This document shows, piece after piece, positions 1-5,449 of a stretch of 15,197 nucleotides of DNA (position 1 is its first letter; each line of letters begins with the position of its first letter). Made by a program: the position numbers and the translations under genes. Source of the stretch: Planctomycetaceae bacterium (GTDB lineage: Bacteria > Planctomycetota > Planctomycetia > Pirellulales > PALSA-1355); assembly GCA_005773095.1 (NCBI GenBank), contig SXHT01000114.1:1-15197 (forward strand), in the 5' to 3' direction. The notes below the pieces were generated by a model. The model worked only from the letters and a program-made list of their open reading frames with translations. It did not search any database and was not told where the DNA came from.

Positions 1-75
1 CAGATCGAAGCCAAAGCCGTCCGCAAGCTGCAGCAACCTTGCCGCAGCCAAGAACTGGCCGGGTTCTTGGACTAG
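1..75 (+). CDS. RNA polymerase sigma-70 factor, C-terminal fragment
   Basis: The first 24 codons of the window are open in frame 1 and end at TAG (73-75). The peptide begins QIEAKAVRKLQQP and ends ELAGFLD. This matches the end of region 4.2 of RpoD-type sigma factors, where the recognition helix is followed by the conserved 'R-Q-I-E-A-K-A-[LV]-R-K-L' stretch and a short tail. The protein would direct RNA polymerase to promoters by contacting the -35 element. Only the extreme C-terminus is present, so I cannot tell a primary sigma from a related group 2 factor. The gene is followed 25 bases later by a strong terminator, which fits the end of its transcription unit. Confidence 0.8.
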   Translation, partial: QIEAKAVRKLQQPCRSQELAGFLD

Positions 76-99
76 GGCCACGGATGGATGTAATAATTG

Positions 100-136
100 A
101 AAGGCCGGGCAATTGTTTAATTGCCCGGCCTTTTTT
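100..136 (+). terminator. Rho-independent terminator after the sigma factor gene
   Basis: A perfect 15-bp stem (arms 100-114 and 119-133) closes a 4-base loop GTTT. The stem is GC-rich in the middle (GGCCGGGC) and the 3' arm runs into six Ts at 131-136. This is a textbook intrinsic terminator for the gene ending at 75. The A-tract on the 5' arm also gives a T-tract on the minus strand, so it could work in both directions. It lies only 20 bases upstream of the next start codon. That gene therefore either has a promoter upstream of the hairpin and tolerates read-through, or depends on leakage. Confidence 0.9.
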
Positions 137-155
137 CGCAAATGCCGGAGAAACA

Positions 156-410
156 ATGATGAACGAAGAAGAACTGCTTGCGCGAATTACATTCAACCCT
201 GGCATTTTCGGTGGGAAACCGATTATTCGCGGAATGCGCTTCGCCGTCGAGCACGTGATGGGAATGCTCGCTGCGGGCGACACAGCAGAGAACTTGCTCA
301 AGGAGTACGACTTTCTCGAACCCGAGGACATTCAGGCGTGCCTGGTGTATGCGTATCGGCACCTTCGCGGTGAACAATTGCATGAGCGATTGACCGAGGC
401 TACGACATGA
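156..410 (+). CDS. DUF433 family antitoxin-like protein
   Basis: This 84-residue protein has the DUF433 signature: NPGIFGGKPIIRGMRF near the N-terminus, then a helix with AAGDTAENLLKEY, then LEPEDIQACLVYAYRHL. DUF433 proteins are small winged-helix-like DNA-binding proteins, usually the antitoxin half of toxin-antitoxin pairs, and would repress their own operon and bind the toxin. The reading frame is open upstream to 39, but I chose the start at 156 (ATGATG). The family homology begins there, a GGAG box sits at 147-150, and the upstream codons cross the sigma factor terminator. A start at 159 is equally possible. The stop codon overlaps the next start (ATGA, 407-410), so the two genes are translationally coupled. 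Confidence 0.85.
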   Translation: MMNEEELLARITFNPGIFGGKPIIRGMRFAVEHVMGMLAAGDTAENLLKEYDFLEPEDIQACLVYAYRHLRGEQLHERLTEATT

Positions 411-766
411 AGTTTCTGCTCGATGTTTGCCTTTCATCCGCGGCGTTGGTGCAGCTTCTGAAAGACGCGGGACATGAGCCAATTTCAGCATTTGCCCTGA
501 ATCCCTCAGCGGATGACGCGGAACTCTTGGAAACAGCTCGGATCCAGGAAATGGTGTTGGTCACCGAGGATCGAGATTTCGGCGAACTTGTCGTGGTTCA
601 TGAGATTCCTCACGGACCGATTATTCGCTTGGTAAGAATGTCGGTGCGCCAGTATTGCCGTGCGATGCAAGAGGTGCTCTCCGCTCACGCTGACGAACTT
701 CAGGGCTCTGTGTTACTCACTGTCAGCCGTGGTGGCATCCGGATTCGCCGCGAGACCCATGACTGA
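407..766 (+). CDS. DUF5615 PIN-like toxin
   Basis: This 119-residue protein resembles DUF5615, a PIN-like (Mut7-C-type) nuclease family. It opens with MKFLLDVCLS, giving the first conserved acidic residue (D6). It continues with a helix ending AGHEP, an acidic stretch with D36, D37 and E39, and then the hallmark LVTEDRDFGEL (residues 51-61, with D55 and D57). The next strand has the usual GPIIRLV. These acidic residues are expected to hold a metal for RNA cleavage. The usual glutamate after LLD is replaced by valine (D6-V7), which may or may not affect activity. It overlaps the DUF433 gene by four bases and is the toxin of the pair. Family assignment is by motif only. Confidence 0.82.
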   Translation: MKFLLDVCLSSAALVQLLKDAGHEPISAFALNPSADDAELLETARIQEMVLVTEDRDFGELVVVHEIPHGPIIRLVRMSVRQYCRAMQEVLSAHADELQGSVLLTVSRGGIRIRRETHD

Positions 767-1211
767 TACAACTTCTTGAATCGTGAGCGAGGCCAGCGGC
801 GGTGTGCCCGACGGCGCTCAATCCGCCGAGGCTTGAGAAGGCCATGTGACGGTTGGTAACGTCACATTGACCGGACCATTTCGGGTCTGAAAGGTGTGTT
901 CTCTGTACTCCGATACTACGGCGTTGTCAGGGAAGTCATTGCTCTTCAAATACCGAAGCGGCAATGGAGGGGTTATGACGTGTGATTGTGAGGATCCTCC
1001 CCCAAAATACCATGCTACCGTCATGGTTATTGCGAGAGCCCAGCCTGATATTGCGACTGAACGAACACCCAGATCCGAATTGCCATTCGACGCCAGATGG
1101 TACCCCCCAAAAAGTATTCTGATTAGGCTTCAATCTACGCAGAATTGTACCGAAAGGCGGTTATGTGGCTACATCGGTCTACAGCTTGCTGCTCCAGGAA
1201 TTTATGACTAG
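767..1211. other. Long non-coding stretch with one palindrome
   Basis: About 445 bases separate the toxin stop from the riboswitch promoter. Open frames exist on both strands (for example 894-1211 plus and 818-1024 minus). None has a recognisable domain or a convincing ribosome binding site, and they overlap each other, so I treat the region as non-coding. The sequence is less GC-rich than the genes around it. The only clear structure is an 8-bp inverted repeat, ATGTGACG at 844-851 and CGTCACAT at 860-867. No terminator for the toxin-antitoxin operon is evident. Confidence 0.5.
844..867. repeat. Short perfect inverted repeat (possible operator or hairpin)
   Basis: ATGTGACG (844-851) and CGTCACAT (860-867) form a perfect 8-bp inverted repeat around an 8-base spacer. 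A TT/AA pair can extend the stem if one G is bulged. There is no T-run, so it is not a standard terminator. The TGTGA...TCACA ends recall regulator half-sites, but the 12-base gap between them is not that of a standard CRP/FNR site. The function is unknown. Confidence 0.4.
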
Positions 1212-1240
1212 TTGACACTGCGCTCAGGGAAGGCTACGTT
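1212..1240 (+). promoter_or_regulatory. Predicted sigma-70 promoter for the riboswitch operon
   Basis: A perfect -35 hexamer TTGACA lies at 1212-1217. After exactly 17 bases comes TACGTT at 1235-1240, a weak -10 with T, A and the final T conserved. The predicted start is near 1247, about nine bases before the first paired base of the cobalamin aptamer (1256). The position directly ahead of a riboswitch is the main support. Confidence 0.6.
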
Positions 1241-1255
1241 TTGCCTTGAGTTTGT

Positions 1256-1497
1256 GCGTTGGTGGTTGGTGGGTTCGGCTTGAACTCGCCAACAAACAGG
1301 GAATCCGGTGAAATCCCGGAACGGCCCCGCCGCTGTGACCGAACGTTTTTAGGCTGCTCGTTTCGACCGCCATTGCTACATTTTCCGCAACCAACGGATG
1401 CGGCTTGATGAAGCGAGAAGGCCCGGGCAGTTTAGTTCGGAAGTCAGAAGACCTACCAACGCGGTGACTGTAGCTGCTCTGCGCGGGCGGAGCCTAC
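1256..1497 (+). promoter_or_regulatory. Cobalamin (B12) riboswitch with regulatory hairpin
   Basis: The aptamer is read directly. The closing helix pairs 1256-1265 with 1453-1462 (ten pairs, one G-U). The core GGGAATCCGGTGAAATCCCGG starts at 1299 and is followed by CCCCGCCGCTGTGACC. The B12 box at 1441-1458 (AAGTCAGAAGACCTACCA) fits the consensus, with one main departure, A for G at 1455, compensated by T at 1263 in the closing helix. After the aptamer a hairpin (GTAG/GCTC pairing GAGC/CTAC, 1470-1497) presents GCGGG (1483-1487) in its loop. This loop is complementary to CCCGC (1326-1330), the expected L5-L13 kissing interaction that locks when ligand binds. Binding of adenosyl- or methylcobalamin should lower expression of the genes at 1597-3428. 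I see no T-run for transcription termination; the hairpin contains a GGAG, which favours translational control. Confidence 0.93.
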
Positions 1498-1498
1498 T

Positions 1499-1603
1499 GT
1501 GAGTATCTCTTTCGCAGGGCACCGCCAATCACCCGCTTCCGACCTTTTGGCCGCGCGCCGTAGCGTGGGCTTCCGCCCGCCTGTGGCACTGCGTGCATGT
1601 TGA
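1499..1603 (+). CDS. Possible 34-codon leader peptide coupled to the riboswitch
   Basis: A GTG at 1499-1501 lies six bases after GGAG (1489-1492), which forms part of the 3' arm of the riboswitch hairpin. The frame runs 34 codons (starting VSISFAGHR) to TGA at 1601-1603, overlapping the ATG of the next gene (ATGTTGA, 1597-1603). If translated, the hairpin would hide its ribosome binding site when B12 is bound, and its translation would be coupled to the downstream gene. This would explain how a riboswitch without a terminator controls a start codon 100 bases away. The peptide has no homology I recognise and the call is inference from layout only. Confidence 0.3.
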   Translation: MSISFAGHRQSPASDLLAARRSVGFRPPVALRAC

Positions 1604-2532
1604 CGGTCGAGGTGCGTGTGGACGGCTTCGTGACTTCAGATTTCAAATCTCAGATTCAGTACAACTGCGGGCAAGCCGCGCCGTTAAACAGGAGCGTGAT
1701 CGGTGGCGCAGGCACCGGTCGCCCCGATCGTCTGTATTACTCCCATCCCCTCTCGCCGCTACGCGGCTTCTCGCTCGTTGAGTTGCTCGTCGTGATCGCC
1801 GTCATCGGTGTGCTGGTGGCGCTGCTGCTACCGGCGATCCAGATGGCGCGTGAGTCGGCGCGGCGGACGCACTGTTTTAACAATCTGAAGCAGATCGGCG
1901 TGGGAGTGCACAACTATCTGGATGCCCGGCGGCGGCTGCCGCCGGGGGGCATTGAATGGCGTCCCCCGGGCAGTACCACCCACCGGCAACTCGCCTGGAG
2001 CGCATTCATCCTGCCTTACCTGGAGGAGCAGGCACTCTACGACCGCCTCGATCTCAAGACGCCGTTCGATAGTCCACAAAACGCCAGCGCAGCGGCGACC
2101 GTCTTGCCAGTCTACGTGTGCCCCAGCTCGCGCCGCGCCACGAATGATGTCGGGGGGCGCGGTCCCTGTGATTACGGCGGCATGTTCGGCGAACGGATCA
2201 CCGGCCCCAATAATCCGCCCAACGGAACCATGCTTTACGACGTGGCCTTTCGCATCTCCCAGATCAGCGACGGTACGTCCAAGACCATTCTGATCGCTGA
2301 AGATTCTGTCTTCAGCGAAGGACAATGGATCAACGGCCGCAACGTTTTTGATCAGGCCTTCGCGATTAACGCCGCACCGCTTTTTGAGAACGACATGCGG
2401 AGCGATCATCCGGACGGCGCCAACGCACTCCTGGTCGATGGATCGGTTCATCTATTGACGGAAACGCTCGAGCTAAGAACGTTGGCGGCCCTCTGCACCC
2501 GAGCCAAAGGCGATTCCGTGGGAGAGTATTGA
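1597..2532 (+). CDS. DUF1559 prepilin-like protein with H-X9-DG tail
   Basis: This is a planctomycete-type DUF1559 protein of 311 residues, about the usual length. Residues 57-80 form a type IV prepilin signal: GFSLVELLVVIAVIG followed by a hydrophobic helix, with glutamate at +5 after the expected cleavage between G57 and F58. Next come ARESARRTHCFNNLKQIG and HNYLDARRRLPPGG, both typical. The C-terminus has HPDGANALLVDG, the H-X9-DG motif. It should be processed by a prepilin peptidase and sit in or across the envelope as a pseudopilin. The ATG at 1597 gives an unusually long 56-residue leader, partly encoded by low-complexity DNA (1635-1660). A GTG at 1696 would give a 23-residue leader, but its GGAG is only one base away. 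The gene lies directly under the B12 riboswitch and is probably co-transcribed with the next gene, 53 bases downstream. Confidence 0.88.
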   Translation: MLTVEVRVDGFVTSDFKSQIQYNCGQAAPLNRSVIGGAGTGRPDRLYYSHPLSPLRGFSLVELLVVIAVIGVLVALLLPAIQMARESARRTHCFNNLKQIGVGVHNYLDARRRLPPGGIEWRPPGSTTHRQLAWSAFILPYLEEQALYDRLDLKTPFDSPQNASAAATVLPVYVCPSSRRATNDVGGRGPCDYGGMFGERITGPNNPPNGTMLYDVAFRISQISDGTSKTILIAEDSVFSEGQWINGRNVFDQAFAINAAPLFENDMRSDHPDGANALLVDGSVHLLTETLELRTLAALCTRAKGDSVGEY

Positions 2533-2585
2533 GATCCGAACTGGTTGAGCAGCAACTTTTCACCACCAATCCTGGAGAACCTGCA

Positions 2586-3428
2586 ATGATGTCCCGCCTG
2601 AAACATGCGTTGTCGATCGCTGCGCTGAGCGCCGCGTCGTTGCATGGCACGAGCGGAAGTGCGGCGACGAACTCCGATCTGGAGGACGTGATCCTTCCGG
2701 GCAGCGGCATTCTCAATGCCAGCAGCAACCCGGCGGCGCCAGGATTCTTCAGCCGAGGCGCGCATTACATGTGGTCCACATCGTTCAATCTGCCGGTCGG
2801 CTTCGCGGCCTCGAACATTTCCGACACCACAGACTACTCGCAAGAACACCCGGAGAATCATCCCTACAACTCCATCACGGGGGGCGGTGCTGGAGGTTCC
2901 TCGCAGTATGCCGTGGCGACAGCCTTCGCCCCGGTCGAGATTACTCTGCCAGGCAGCCCGCGAACCGTGGACATCACCAACACAACGTATGCCTACTATT
3001 CCATGCTGAATGGCGACAGCTTTGCGAAAAAGTTCGGTGGCGCTGGCGGCACCGACCCGGACTTCTTCCTGTTGACGATCAGCGGATTGCAGGGTGCCAA
3101 CACCGTCGGCATCGAGCAACTCTATTTGGCCGACTACCGGAACCTAAGTAACGTGCCCGATTTCATCCTCGACACGTGGGTAACCATTGACCTCACGGGT
3201 CTCGCGGGCTCCGACCGCTTGTTGTTCAGCCTCGACTCGAGCGATCACTTCATTTTCAATAACGTTGATCTCGGCATGAACACACCGGCCTACTTTGCCT
3301 TGGATAATCTGACATTCGTTCCTGAACCGACCGCGGCGGGATTGCTCGTTTTGGGAGCCCTGGGCGGCATGCGAATCGCACGTCGTTGTCGGTCGACTCA
3401 TGGTCGCGGACCGCTCTCAAGTCCGTAA
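2586..3428 (+). CDS. DUF4465 surface protein with PEP-CTERM anchor, candidate B12-binding protein
   Basis: This 280-residue exported protein starts at 2586 (ATGATG, with GGAG at 2574-2577). Residues 1-27 are a signal peptide ending GSAA. Residues about 60-243 match DUF4465: GGGAGGSSQYAVA (99-111), TNTTYAYYSMLNGD (131-144), FAKKFGG (146-152), YLADYR (180-185), LDSSD (216-220) and GMNTPAYFALDNL (230-242). VPEP (245-248), a hydrophobic segment (249-262) and an arginine cluster (263-269) form a PEP-CTERM signal, processed by an exosortase and sending the protein to the surface. About 11 further residues follow the arginines, which is longer than usual. In Bacteroidetes, DUF4465-like lipoproteins occur in B12-uptake loci, and I recall, without certainty, that BtuH B12-binding proteins belong here. 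With a B12 riboswitch upstream, surface cobamide capture is the best inference. Its 3' end overlaps the convergent def gene by 12 bases. Confidence 0.87.
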   Translation: MMSRLKHALSIAALSAASLHGTSGSAATNSDLEDVILPGSGILNASSNPAAPGFFSRGAHYMWSTSFNLPVGFAASNISDTTDYSQEHPENHPYNSITGGGAGGSSQYAVATAFAPVEITLPGSPRTVDITNTTYAYYSMLNGDSFAKKFGGAGGTDPDFFLLTISGLQGANTVGIEQLYLADYRNLSNVPDFILDTWVTIDLTGLAGSDRLLFSLDSSDHFIFNNVDLGMNTPAYFALDNLTFVPEPTAAGLLVLGALGGMRIARRCRSTHGRGPLSSP

Positions 3429-3998
3429 TTTTTCCAGCTCGGCCAGCCGCGCGGCGATGGTGGCATCGTCGGAAATTTCATGGCGCTGGCGGCGGCTGGC
3501 AAACTCCAATTCGAAGTCGCGAAGAGCATCCCGGGCCTGCGCTTCGGCCGTTGGGCTGAGATGATCGATGAACAGCACGCCGTCAAGATGATCAACCTCG
3601 TGCTGCACGGCGCGGGCGAACAAGTCATCGAGATCGAGCGTGATTTCCTCGCCCGAGAAAGTGTAGGCGTTGAGCCGCACCGTCTCGGGGCGGCGGACAT
3701 TGCAATACAGGCCGGGCAGGCTCAGGCAGCCTTCTTCCGCTTCCGTTGATCCCTTGCGGTTCAAGAGAACGGGATTTATGAAAACGTGCTCCTCGTCGGC
3801 CGCTTGGGGGTCGCTTGCCAGATTGAGCACGAACAGTCGATATGGCAGGTCGACTTGATTCGCGGCCAGGCCGATGCCCCTGTGCTCGTACATCAGGTCG
3901 AACATTTCGCGGACGATCTTCCGCAGTTGCGCATCGACGCGCTTCAACGGCCTCGACTTATGACGCAGGGTCGGATGGGGATATTGAATGACTTGCAA
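3417..3998 (-). CDS. def: Peptide deformylase
   Basis: This 193-residue metalloenzyme removes the formyl group from the N-terminal methionine of new proteins in the cytoplasm. All three family motifs are intact: GIGLAANQV (41-49), EEGCLSLPG (88-96, with metal ligand C91) and HEVDHLDG (133-140, with ligands H133 and H137 and catalytic E134). The length is normal to slightly long, with a charged C-terminal helix. The start codon is TTG (3998-3996), supported by AGGAG at 4011-4007 eight bases upstream and by the family's normal N-terminus (MQVIQYPHPTLR). The gene runs against the PEP-CTERM gene, with a 12-base tail-to-tail overlap. Its functional partner fmt is 8 kb away on the other strand rather than adjacent, as it is in many bacteria. 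Confidence 0.97.
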   Translation of the reverse strand: MQVIQYPHPTLRHKSRPLKRVDAQLRKIVREMFDLMYEHRGIGLAANQVDLPYRLFVLNLASDPQAADEEHVFINPVLLNRKGSTEAEEGCLSLPGLYCNVRRPETVRLNAYTFSGEEITLDLDDLFARAVQHEVDHLDGVLFIDHLSPTAEAQARDALRDFELEFASRRQRHEISDDATIAARLAELEKLRT

Positions 3999-4069
3999 GG
4001 CGAAAACTCCTGGAAAACCTGCCAGAGGGTACTTTATCGGCGACTCGCTGAATGTAAAGCCGGCGACCC

Positions 4070-4163
4070 ATCGGCCGGCACGGCCGATCCGTTATCCGCT
4101 GCAGGGCCGGCTGTGCCGGCGGGATTCGCGTGACTTTCCCATCCACGGCCGGCAAAGCCGGCC
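4070..4163. repeat. Cluster of three GC-rich hairpins (REP-like)
   Basis: Three perfect short inverted repeats lie in 94 bases. They are ATCGGCCG-GCA-CGGCCGAT (4070-4088), GCCGGC-TGT-GCCGGC (4106-4120) and GGCCGGC-AAA-GCCGGCC (4147-4163). The shared GCCGGC core and 3-base loops suggest copies of one repeat family. None is followed by a T-run. The cluster sits between the divergent def and vWA genes, so it is not a shared terminator. It could be a REP-type repeat or influence supercoiling or the divergent promoters. Confidence 0.6.
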
Positions 4164-4192
4164 CTACCAGGTTGCCGAATGTAAAACACCGA

Positions 4193-4219
4193 TTGGCCCT
4201 GGTCTGCCGGCTTTAGAAT
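4193..4219 (+). promoter_or_regulatory. Predicted promoter of the vWA gene, possibly leaderless
   Basis: TAGAAT at 4214-4219 is a good -10 box. The best -35 is TTGGCC (4193-4198), with a short 15-base spacer. The ATG at 4226 begins six bases after the -10, right where transcription should start, and there is no Shine-Dalgarno. The sequence TAGAATTGACGCATG closely matches TATAATTGAGTCATG upstream of the gene at 10557. Confidence 0.45.
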
Positions 4220-4225
4220 TGACGC

Positions 4226-5449
4226 ATGGCTCGTCCCTCCCTAGAATTCGCCTCCTTTTTCCAGCGTGTTTGGCGGCAGTCGGTGCTGTCTGCGAGAATA
4301 GGACAAATGGCCTCTGCCACGCTACGAGAATTGCCGCAGCAAGACGGGCAGCCGTTGTCACTCGCCAAGCGGGTGATGCCCTGGCTGCTCTCGACCGCCA
4401 GCCATCTTTCGCTGATGCTGGTGATGGCAGTGCTCTACGAGAAGCAGCACAGTACCCGAGATACCGCTCTGCCAGGCCACGGCGTCTTGCTGATCCGTGC
4501 CCAGGCAGGTTCCGCGGACGGAGGCGGCGGCAACTCCGTCGATGCTGCCGATTATTACCAGGACGAAGAATCGCAAGGCATCGATTCAGCGCAATCGGCC
4601 AATCCGTCTGTTGACGACGGCCTCGGCAACATCACAGTCCACGCACAAGGCGAGCTGGCTTCTTTGTGGGACGAGCCACCGCCGGTGATCTTGCAGGAGC
4701 TGGCGGCCGCATCCGCCGCCGGCCCGTCGCCGGCGACCTCGCAGGCGACCCTGCCGGCCCGTGGAAACGTGCCCAATGCGCTCGCCATGATTCGATCCGG
4801 ATCGCGTCATCCGGGTGGCGGGCGTGGGCAGGCTGCCAACAGTGGCGTTGGTGACGGCGCCGGGCCGGTGGGCCTTGGCAAAACGCTGGAAAAGGGCGCC
4901 GCGCGGACCGGCATCTTTGGCGTTTCCGGCGTGGGCTACAAGTTCGTCTACGTGTTCGATCGTTCCGGCAGCATGGACGGCCACGGTGGGACGCCCCTGG
5001 CCGCCGCCAAGGCGGAGCTGATCCGCAGCTTGCGGGCCCTCGACCAGAAGCACCAGTTCCAGATCATCTTCTATAATGAACATCCACGCGTGTTCACGCC
5101 CGCGGGCAATGACGGTCGTTTGGTGTTCGGCACCGAGCAGAATCTGCGACTGGCGGAGCGATTCGTTGGCGGCATCACGGCAGACGGAGCGACACAGCAC
5201 GAGGACGCCATCGCCTTGGCCCTGCGGCTGAATCCCGACGTGATTTTTTTCCTGACCGATGCAGACGAACCGACCATGTCCGCCAGGCAGCTCGCCCGTA
5301 TTGCTCGGCTGAACAACGGGACGAACATCAACGCGATTGAATTTGGCTATGGCCCCCGGGCGGGCAGCGATAATTTTCTGGTCCAGCTTGCACGGCAGAA
5401 CGGCGGCCAGCATGCGTACGTGGATATTTCAGAACTGCCGAGGCCGTAA
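4226..5449 (+). CDS. Membrane-anchored von Willebrand factor A domain protein
   Basis: This 407-residue protein has an N-terminal cytoplasmic segment, a membrane helix at about 53-71 (WLLSTASHLSLMLVMAVLY), a Gly/Ala/Ser-rich linker (about 90-235) and a C-terminal vWA domain (about 238-405). The metal-binding MIDAS motif is intact: DRSGS at 245-249, T323 in GATQH, and D345 in FFLTDADEP. It probably binds a partner protein in a metal-dependent way on the outer face of the membrane. The family is common in planctomycetes, but the partner is unknown. The start at 4226 lacks a Shine-Dalgarno but sits at the predicted transcription start; M28 (4307) is an alternative, with AGGA three bases upstream, too close to be a good site. 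The next gene overlaps or abuts the 3' end and is likely co-transcribed. Confidence 0.8.
   Translation: MARPSLEFASFFQRVWRQSVLSARIGQMASATLRELPQQDGQPLSLAKRVMPWLLSTASHLSLMLVMAVLYEKQHSTRDTALPGHGVLLIRAQAGSADGGGGNSVDAADYYQDEESQGIDSAQSANPSVDDGLGNITVHAQGELASLWDEPPPVILQELAAASAAGPSPATSQATLPARGNVPNALAMIRSGSRHPGGGRGQAANSGVGDGAGPVGLGKTLEKGAARTGIFGVSGVGYKFVYVFDRSGSMDGHGGTPLAAAKAELIRSLRALDQKHQFQIIFYNEHPRVFTPAGNDGRLVFGTEQNLRLAERFVGGITADGATQHEDAIALALRLNPDVIFFLTDADEPTMSARQLARIARLNNGTNINAIEFGYGPRAGSDNFLVQLARQNGGQHAYVDISELPRP

Noticed and set aside
818..1024. 68-residue minus-strand ORF
   Set aside because: No start signal or family resemblance; it lies across the palindrome at 844-867.
894..1211. 105-residue plus-strand ORF ahead of the riboswitch
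   Set aside because: No recognisable domain, no convincing ribosome binding site, and it overlaps minus-strand frames of equal quality.
1563..1580. GGGC-TTCC-GCCC hairpin before the DUF1559 start, considered as the riboswitch terminator
   Set aside because: The stem is short and no T-run follows, so intrinsic termination there is unlikely.
4586..5413. 275-residue minus-strand ORF antisense to the vWA gene
   Set aside because: It is the shadow of a GC-rich coding region; the plus-strand frame has an intact MIDAS domain.
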